This document shows positions 57,690 to 64,000 of a DNA stretch of 64,000 bases, piece by piece (positions within the stretch are counted from its first letter, which is position 1; each line of letters opens with the position of its first letter). The DNA lies in assembly GCA_011037195.1 (NCBI GenBank), contig JAAEAF010003322.1:1-64000 (forward strand), read 5' to 3'. The position numbers and the translations under genes were made by a program. The notes beneath the pieces were generated by a model. That model ran no database searches and was not told the origin of the DNA. It was given only the letters and a program-made list of their open reading frames with translations. The stretch comes from Triatoma infestans. Lineage: Eukaryota; Arthropoda; Insecta; Hemiptera; Reduviidae.

Positions 57690-58439
57690 GGCGTTATAAA
57701 TCTGAGGCATTCTCAGTAACTAGATTGTATAATTAATCTTATCACAACATTATGTAGATTATATTAACTTCCTAAATCAAAGCAGATATTGTACATTAAC
57801 TTTTTCGCTATTTTTATTACAATATGAAAATATGTAGGAATGTTTTGAATTTAAAATATGTTTTATTCGTCAATTTTAAAATGTTAAATCTATTCAAATA
57901 AATTTTTGTGATATATGACAACAACAAAATTAGTTCTGATAAATTTTCTTTTTAAACAACATATATATTGGTCATAAATTTCGGCAGTCTTGTAAAAAAA
58001 TTTCACTAATATATTACATTTTTGGTGTTTTCTTATGATTTCAACTAGTTAGTTTTTCTTTAAATATTTTTGTTTATATATTATTTTAGATAGTATATTG
58101 TTATCTGATGCTTTTTTTTATTTATCACAATAAAATTATTAAATTCTTTATTTTATTGTTTATTTAATAAAGTATGAAATTATATTACACAATCTTTATA
58201 AATTTTTATAACTAATAAAAAAAAATCGTTTAGTCAAATCATTTTTTTATTGAAGTTTTTATTTACATTTGACTCTTTAGTTTCATTATTGTTTACGATA
58301 ATATTATGTAAACAAGAGTGATGGTGGCTGTCTCTTATCGCAATTAATGCAAATAATATAGGTAAGGTAACATATTAGTTCTCAGAACAGAAATACGAGA
58401 AAATATGATTTCATTGTAGTTGAGATAGAATAGAAACGG
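57690..58439. other. AT-rich DNA, nothing recognised
   Basis: No gene or named repeat. Confidence 0.35.
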
Positions 58440-58790
58440 GAGGGGGGAGCCTCATTCCACTGCGACCTACAAGTCGAGGTCTATTGTGGATCCCCTTAAG
58501 TACAGAACAGCCCCCAGCTTTGCCTCCTAATCAATCCTAGCAAAGCTGAGAGCGGCTCCGTCATGAAGCTTCCAGCTTCGGGATTGCCCGTCCCCAATTG
58601 AAGAAACCTAATCCTCGCCAGGCCGGCGCACTCACAAAGGATGTGCGCCGGGGTCTCTCCTGTACCTTGCAGAATCGGCATACCGCACTATCAAGGGGCA
58701 CAAGTTGTAGGTGGTGCATGTGTCTATTCAGCCTACAATGCCTACAATTGTAGTTGAGATAACAGCGCCGGAAACTTGACTGATTTATTG
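58440..58790 (-). pseudogene. LINE ORF2 C-terminus and 3'UTR, partner candidate for SINE S1
   Basis: The minus strand reads RLNRHMHHLQLVPLDSAVCR with FCKVQ (58750-58660). A frame change leads to GTGETPAHILCECAGLARIR then FLQLG (58665-58590) and PLSALLGLIR (about 58525), stop near 58496. This is the C-terminal Cys/His block of RNase H-bearing LINEs. The 3'UTR reads GGGGATCCACAATAGACCTC then GACTTGTAGGTCGCAGTG, nearly the tail of SINE S1 type 1. Confidence 0.8.
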
Positions 58791-58794
58791 TGTG

Positions 58795-59690
58795 GAGCTG
58801 GTATTCTAAGTTTAAAGAAAACAATGGAGCAGTTTTCGAGAAAATCCCCCCTCCCAAATTCAATAACATCTTCTGTAAAGTCAAACTTTTGTTAAATGAT
58901 TTTCTTCAAGTTCATAATTCCAGATTTTCGTCTCTATGTAATGCAACCACAGCAGAGAGAGAGGGCTCTCTCTGGTTAACAGAGACTACTCTCTGACTTA
59001 GGCAGGCTAGAGTGGGAGAACCTGTGTATATAAGCCAGTGAGAATCTATCTAGGATATCTATCAGATTCAACCATACATCGCATCGTGTCATATCTCTAT
59101 TCCCACCTTGTATTCTATCAAAATCATTATAAAGTCCAGGGCCAGTTAGTGTAAACTTATAGCTACATTATAACAGTGTCTTCATATCTCGTTCATTCAA
59201 TCAAACCTAATTTCTCTCTTCATCAACTCCATTATACTAATATTAGGTAGAAGAATACATTAAATTAAATTGGTACTTTAAAAGAACGTTTAAGATGGCA
59301 GCTTTCCCAAAACTAATTTTCCTAGGAAAGTATTTCAAATAGGTAATAGATCTTTATATATGAGTTAATAGGCGAAGTTTAAACAAAAAGGGTAGTAAAA
59401 GAAACAATTAACTTCCGGTTGATGGATTTTAATCGAAACCTGACAGATGAGATGTTGATAAATGGAATAATGGTTGAGTTTGCAGCGAGTGCTCGTTTTT
59501 AACATATTTTGTTCACACACACACGACACACTCGTATATATCACATATAAAACACACACAGACCATTCATGAAAAAACATTCATTTCATATTCAGAGGAC
59601 CTCAAAGGATGTATTGCCGGTGAAAACTCAATTTAGAAAATTTGACACGAGCGCTGTACAATCTCTTACAGTTAGTAACAGTGAAATGTT
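58795..59690 (-). repeat. Repeat A copy split by an LTR-like module
   Basis: GTTTAAAGAAAACAATGGAG and ATGATTTTCTTCAAGTTCAT lie left of, and TAATATTAGGTAGAAGAATA with AACTTCCGGTTG (59409) right of, the module at 58937-59236. Confidence 0.7.
58937..59236 (+). mobile_element. Solo-LTR-like module 3 with core promoter
   Basis: 300 bp, starts TGTAATGCAACC and ends CTCCATTATA. TATATAAG at 59027-59034 is followed by ATCAGATTC (A at 59064). Shares GATTCA...ATACATC...GTGTCAT and the end with 18916-19216. Its insertion breaks a repeat A copy. The target duplication is not clean (TCTA / CTAA). Confidence 0.65.
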
Positions 59691-60809
59691 ACCTAGCATT
59701 TTTTTTTTGTGTTTAGCCTATGTTTAACCTGTGTTTAGTTATGTATTTAGCCTAGGTGGTTGGATCTGCATGCTGTTAAATATTAGAATCTTCTTCTTCT
59801 TCTTCTTTTTTTTACCGTTGTAGAATTTTATAGATTTTCCAGTTTGTAAACATTGACCGGTTTCTGGCGTTCGCGCACTTCAGTCAGAATTGTTCATAGT
59901 GTGTTAGTACAGACTGCACTACGCGTTGTTAGTTTAGAGACAAAGTGTGTATGTATGCACTGTTGACTTTGCGTGGTTGTGCAATGTGTTCTCACACAGT
60001 TTATTAAGAGAACCTTGTAATGAGCCCCTAAATAGATCGATGGGGTCAAAATTAAGCAAGCTAACATACAAAAAGTTGTTACAAGTCACCTCCCTTTGTT
60101 ATACGATATCCATCACGAGTCGGTTTGTTTATTTAGTTACGATTACATATATAATAAACATTTTTTTTTTTTTTGTTATTTATTTATCTTGCCATTTTGT
60201 TCAATAAAAATTATAAGAATTTTTACAATTATTGTATATTTTTAGTTAATTTGCACTTGTAATAATTATATATTGTCGTCCAATATTAATGCTGAGATAT
60301 TTTTTAAACTGAAATTGAAAATATTATTTTATAATTTATTCTCTAAAATTTGCTTTTGGAAAAATCATATCGTACAATAACAAGTTATATACGAGAATAT
60401 TTTATTTTATTATTATTTTTAAGGTGCACAACATCTAAGATCTTTCGCACCTGACAATCATCCTCAATGACACTACACTAATTGCGTACAACATTACATT
60501 ATATTTAAATTGAATATCCTTTCTTAAATTAGTACTCTCTTAAAGAAACGGAGATAGAGTACCAAAGTTCATTTAATGCCTAATCCTGAGATAAGGAAAA
60601 CCAGCTACGACGTATTTACTTATATTCATAGTAATATATTCATACCGTACACGTTCCAATAATAGGATTCATACTTGAAAACATTCATCCTAATAAATAC
60701 ATTTCGACACAGATCCGACCATCCAAAGTTCAGTGGCTCCCTAAGATAAGCGGGGAAGACGTTCCGGAAGACTGGGAGTTTGCCTCGGGATTGGCACCCC
60801 TCTTTCATC

Positions 60810-60840
<31 letters not shown>

Positions 60841-61044
60841 TCATTGTTACAACCTTTATTTAAACGTAATCCGCCAAAAATACTACTTAAACTCTTATCC
60901 GAACGCATCCTAATAAATCTATCAATAACTATTTACATAAGAAATTACACTCGGATATAATCTTATACACTCGAAAATATACTTGTATTTTTTAGATGTT
61001 GGAATGTTCTCCCTACAGTATTTCTTTCATACTATTACTGATAT
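59237..61044. other. Repeat A tail, then unassigned DNA
   Basis: 59857-59900 (GACCGGTTTCTGGCGTTCGC) is a decayed fold-back F27 piece. 60421-60453 is a SINE type-2-like hairpin tail (AAGGTGC...GCACCT). 60620-60810 is GC-richer but unrecognised. Confidence 0.45.
60812..60840 (+). repeat. (AC)n microsatellite
   Basis: About 15 AC units. Confidence 0.95.
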
Positions 61045-61760
61045 TTACCTTATCTTTAGCGGATGCATATCGAACATTCTGTGAAAATGTGTTGGACTGT
61101 TAATTGTACATTTACAAGTATCACAGATAGGAGGCCGTTCCGCTCTAAAAATATTGCCGTGAGTTAGCATTGTGTGACCAATCCCCTCAGTCTTGCCAAT
61201 ACGACTTCTTCGCGGCGTGAGTCTCTGCACGAAGTTATCCCTTTCATTGGTATTGCCTTAACAGTTCTTAATTTTTTGTTAATGGGAGTGCTTTCCAGAC
61301 CTGCTTCCACTGTGATATCGCCTTATTACGCAACACATTCTTCCAATCATTCGGCAGTACATATTCATATTGGGGGTCTATCATGCTGCTTTTTTAGCGG
61401 CCTTACCTGCTGCTTCATTGTATTTGATCCCAGTATGTCCGGGAGTCCAAAGAAAATTTTGTGCACAATGATGCAGATAGTTTTACGTATAGCCTTGATC
61501 AATATATTATCATTATCTAACTTACAAATTGTATCTAAGGCACATTGGGAATCTGAGCAAATTTTATGCAGCTTCTTTCGTTATAATCCACTACATGTTC
61601 AAGAGCTTTATAAATTGCGAATAATTCCGTCGTAAAGACACTGGATATATTATTTAATGAACAGCCATGCGCTCTTCCATCTAACACGAGAATATACAAC
61701 AGTGATTTGATGTATTTTATGAATTCTGGACAAAAATATATCATATATATACACAATAAT
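61045..61760 (-). pseudogene. LINE RNase H and C-terminus relic
   Basis: Minus strand, several frames: FTTELFAIYKALEHVVDYNE (61705-61640, RNase H AELxAIxxAL), SDSQCALDTI-like (about 61545), a GHTGIKYNEA-like block (about 61440-61410) and then QRLTPRRSRIGKTEGIGHTM with LTHGNIFRAERPPICDTCKC (61229-61110). That last part matches the IGHTxLTHxYLxxxExxPxCxxC end of LINE ORF2. Frameshifts and a mutated GPDIL/GHT region indicate a dead copy. Confidence 0.75.
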
Positions 61761-62144
61761 TACGTATGTGTTATATAAAAAAAAGAAAATACGTTAATTA
61801 AACGATTTGTAAACAATTTTTTGTCAAATAAGCGAATGACAAAAAATAATATATACATTTAATATAAGCAAGTCCTTGAATATCTTCTTTTTTTTTTTTG
61901 ACGTCAAAATAAAATTAGAAAAAGATTTAAGAACACAATTAAACATTCAGTAGCCCATTTATTGTATTAAATAAATAGTAATAAAATAAAAATCATGCGG
62001 TTCAAGGATACCTGTCAAGTTATATGGGAATGTCGTCATCGTTATAAATGATCCAACAATATAATGACTAACTTTTGTATAAATAAAAAAAATAATAAAT
62101 AGTTTAGATTACCTATATTTATTTTTATTTTATTTTTTCCTTTT
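61761..62144. other. AT-rich DNA, nothing recognised
   Basis: No gene. Confidence 0.35.
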
Positions 62145-62860
62145 CTTCGTAAAAGGAAGTATTGGGATCGTATCAAATTTTAATATAATATAATTTTAAG
62201 TTTTTTTTTTAAATAACCTGTTTCAAGGTTACCTTAAATATGATAAAAAAATTTTAGCGATCTTTTTATTTGTATATTTTTGAACAATATATTTCGACAA
62301 TAACAGGAAAAAATCAAGTAGCTCTTACTTGGTGTGGTATTATGTATAGGTATTCTTTATCTTCGTTTAACTCCTTACAGAGGTTTCACTCAAATTCCAT
62401 CTTCCAGAAAAACCACTTGTTTGAATTTCTTTAGACTTTTCATACTATTACGCACATTATTTGAGGCCTATCACTTTTATTTAGGACTTTTTTTTTCTTT
62501 TCTTTTTTTTTTTTTGAAAATGTAGTTTTAAAGAATTCTGAGGGAAATGCAAAAAAGACGTTAAGCTATACGTACATTAAAGTGCAACTTCAATTTAATA
62601 TATATTTCTATCGTCTATATAATTAAATGCATTTATAGAATCCCCGCCAAGTTTAAAGAAAATAGATTCTTGAGTTTTACCTTTGGGATTTTCTCGAAAA
62701 TGGCTCCATAAATTTTCCTAGCTAACTGCATATAATATTAATCTATCACATTTTCATTTTTTCCCAAATATTTTCCGAGAAAAATTTATTTCAAAGACAT
62801 TCCAATTAAATAATTCCAATCATGAAGGAAAATTACCAGTTCTAATAATTACAGTAAGAC
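62145..62860 (+). repeat. Repeat A copy, plus orientation, decayed
   Basis: TCTTCGTAAAAGGAAGTATT at 62142, GATCGTATCAAATTTT, TCTCGAAAATGGCTCCATAA at 62692, and a right-end ACAGTAAGACAAAGTGAGAG at 62851. Confidence 0.7.
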
Positions 62861-63014
62861 AAAGTGAGAGTACTTCAACAGAATTGTGTGCTACTTTTCC
62901 TTATGCTTCCCAGATTTACTCTTTTTTCTACTCTACTGTTTGTAGAGTGTAGAGCGTAGAACACACTTTCAAATGCTGAGAAATAGAGAAAATTATCCGA
63001 TAGAAAAAAAAAAA

Positions 63015-64000
63015 AAATTTGGTGTGAAACACTCACACAACTTTCTCTTACTCCAGTTCTCAAAATTATAATTGACAACTTTTATAGTTTGTGTACCAAA
63101 TTTAATGAAATTCTTTGAAAATTGTGCAGTAAAAGCGCACATCCGGTTTACTAATTTTCTTGAAACTAAGAATTTTGGCCATCTATTTATTTCTAATTAA
63201 TTTTGTTTGGATGATAGAATTTGTATAATTAACTATGATAGCATTTTAGAGAAAAACATAACTCCATCCCTTCCCTAAATGGGCCCTTATAAATGAATTA
63301 TCCCAGAGAAATATTTCAAAAAAAATGTTGTAGATATTTATATGTGTAGTTTATATATGAAGTATCAAGAAAATTGTCGGACCCGTTTTTGAAAAAAATT
63401 GCGAAAATGTGAAAAAATTATTTAATAAAGTGGTAAAGTAAAACGCACTTCTAATTATCCGATTTTTTCCAACTTCGGTATTTCAACAACATATTCAATT
63501 CTAATTAACATTATTTAGATGATAGATTTGTATAATCAACTATGATAGCACTTTAGAGAAAAACATAATCCCACCCTTCCCCTAAAAGTGCCCTTAAATG
63601 AATTTTCGCAGAGAAACATTTTTAAATAAAAGTTGTAGCGCTTTGTATGTGTAGTTAACACACTAAGTTTAAAGATAATCGTCGAAGCCATTTTTAAACT
63701 GAACAAGAAAAACGCAAAAAAGTAAAAAAAAAAAAAACAACTAAAGTGGTACTTCTGGTTGAGGAATTTTGACAGATGACCCACTGTCAGATGTTATGGT
63801 GATACCTTATCGGAATATCAAGTTTCTGTTTTTCGTTTTTGAACTATGCTGTTCACATGCATACATACATATACACACACACACACACTCACCATTTGCT
63901 AAAAATCACTTTTATTTGACTCAGGGGGCCTCAAAACGGATATTTCCGGTGAAAACTCGATATCGAAAAGTTGACACGATTACAATATTTCCTCTTACTA
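63015..64000 (-). repeat. Repeat A copy, minus orientation, longest, runs to the edge
   Basis: TTGGTGTGAAACACTCACAC at 63018; modules at about 63137, 63445 and 63750; (CA)n at 63875-63888; ends at AATATTTCCTCTTACTA. The frame at 63536-63784 follows the repeat and is not a gene. Confidence 0.9.

Noticed and set aside
15245..63784. Similar frames at 15245-15502, 50535-50795 and 63536-63784 that look like a conserved small protein
   Set aside because: They follow repeat A exactly, have different boundaries and frames in other copies, and lack any domain; the similarity is at DNA level.
4266..64000. CRISPR array or satellite array
   Set aside because: The repeated units are dispersed, in both orientations and diverged; no regular direct repeats with unique spacers.

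Overview
The window is AT-rich, low-gene-density eukaryotic nuclear DNA, most likely from an arthropod and probably an insect. This rests on the mobile-element repertoire: a two-ORF LINE whose ORF1 resembles DUF4780, mariner, PIF/Harbinger, hAT and Helitron remnants, tRNA-headed SINEs, and (AC)n/(ATT)n microsatellites. No bacterial operon, CRISPR array or rRNA is visible. A 47-base run of N at 34929-34975 marks an assembly gap. I recognise no complete host gene. The best host-gene candidate is a TATA/initiator promoter at 7333-7372, followed by a short ATG-containing first exon ending in a consensus splice donor at 7428/7429.

Layout. 1-4265 (minus) is a relatively young non-LTR retrotransposon. 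Its ORF1 is intact. Its ORF2 frame, with endonuclease and reverse transcriptase, stays open for 841 codons to the window edge and has one apparent frameshift near its start. From about 4266 to the right edge the background is a decayed repeat I call repeat A. It appears in about 20 copies in both orientations and is built of ~290-bp modules, each carrying the string ACCGGAAGTG. Into it are inserted LINE fragments (10741-11640, 36040-37905, 45275-45790, 49440-49690, 52375-52790, 54345-54950, 58440-58790, 61045-61760), tRNA-headed SINEs (eight of one family, one of another), a 998-bp Helitron with both termini (24781-25778), a deleted Harbinger (28401-29475), a deleted mariner (43471-44373), a hAT-like MITE (16061-16561), several long palindromic fold-back elements (20141, 21851, 23366, 27535, 32678, 56637), and three LTR-like modules with their own core promoters (18916, 48175, 58937).

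How the parts relate. The 3' tail of one SINE subtype closely matches the 3' end of the LINE relic at 58440-58790, which suggests a LINE/SINE mobilisation pair. A second SINE subtype with the same tRNA head ends in a hairpin tail whose stem appears to covary between copies. Four different palindromic elements carry a hammerhead-like core (CTGANGA, short hairpin, GAAAC). Nested insertions, such as LINE in repeat A, SINE in repeat A, LTR in repeat A and fold-back in fold-back, give a relative chronology with repeat A oldest. All calls are from reading the sequence alone; family names rest on motif recognition, not searches.
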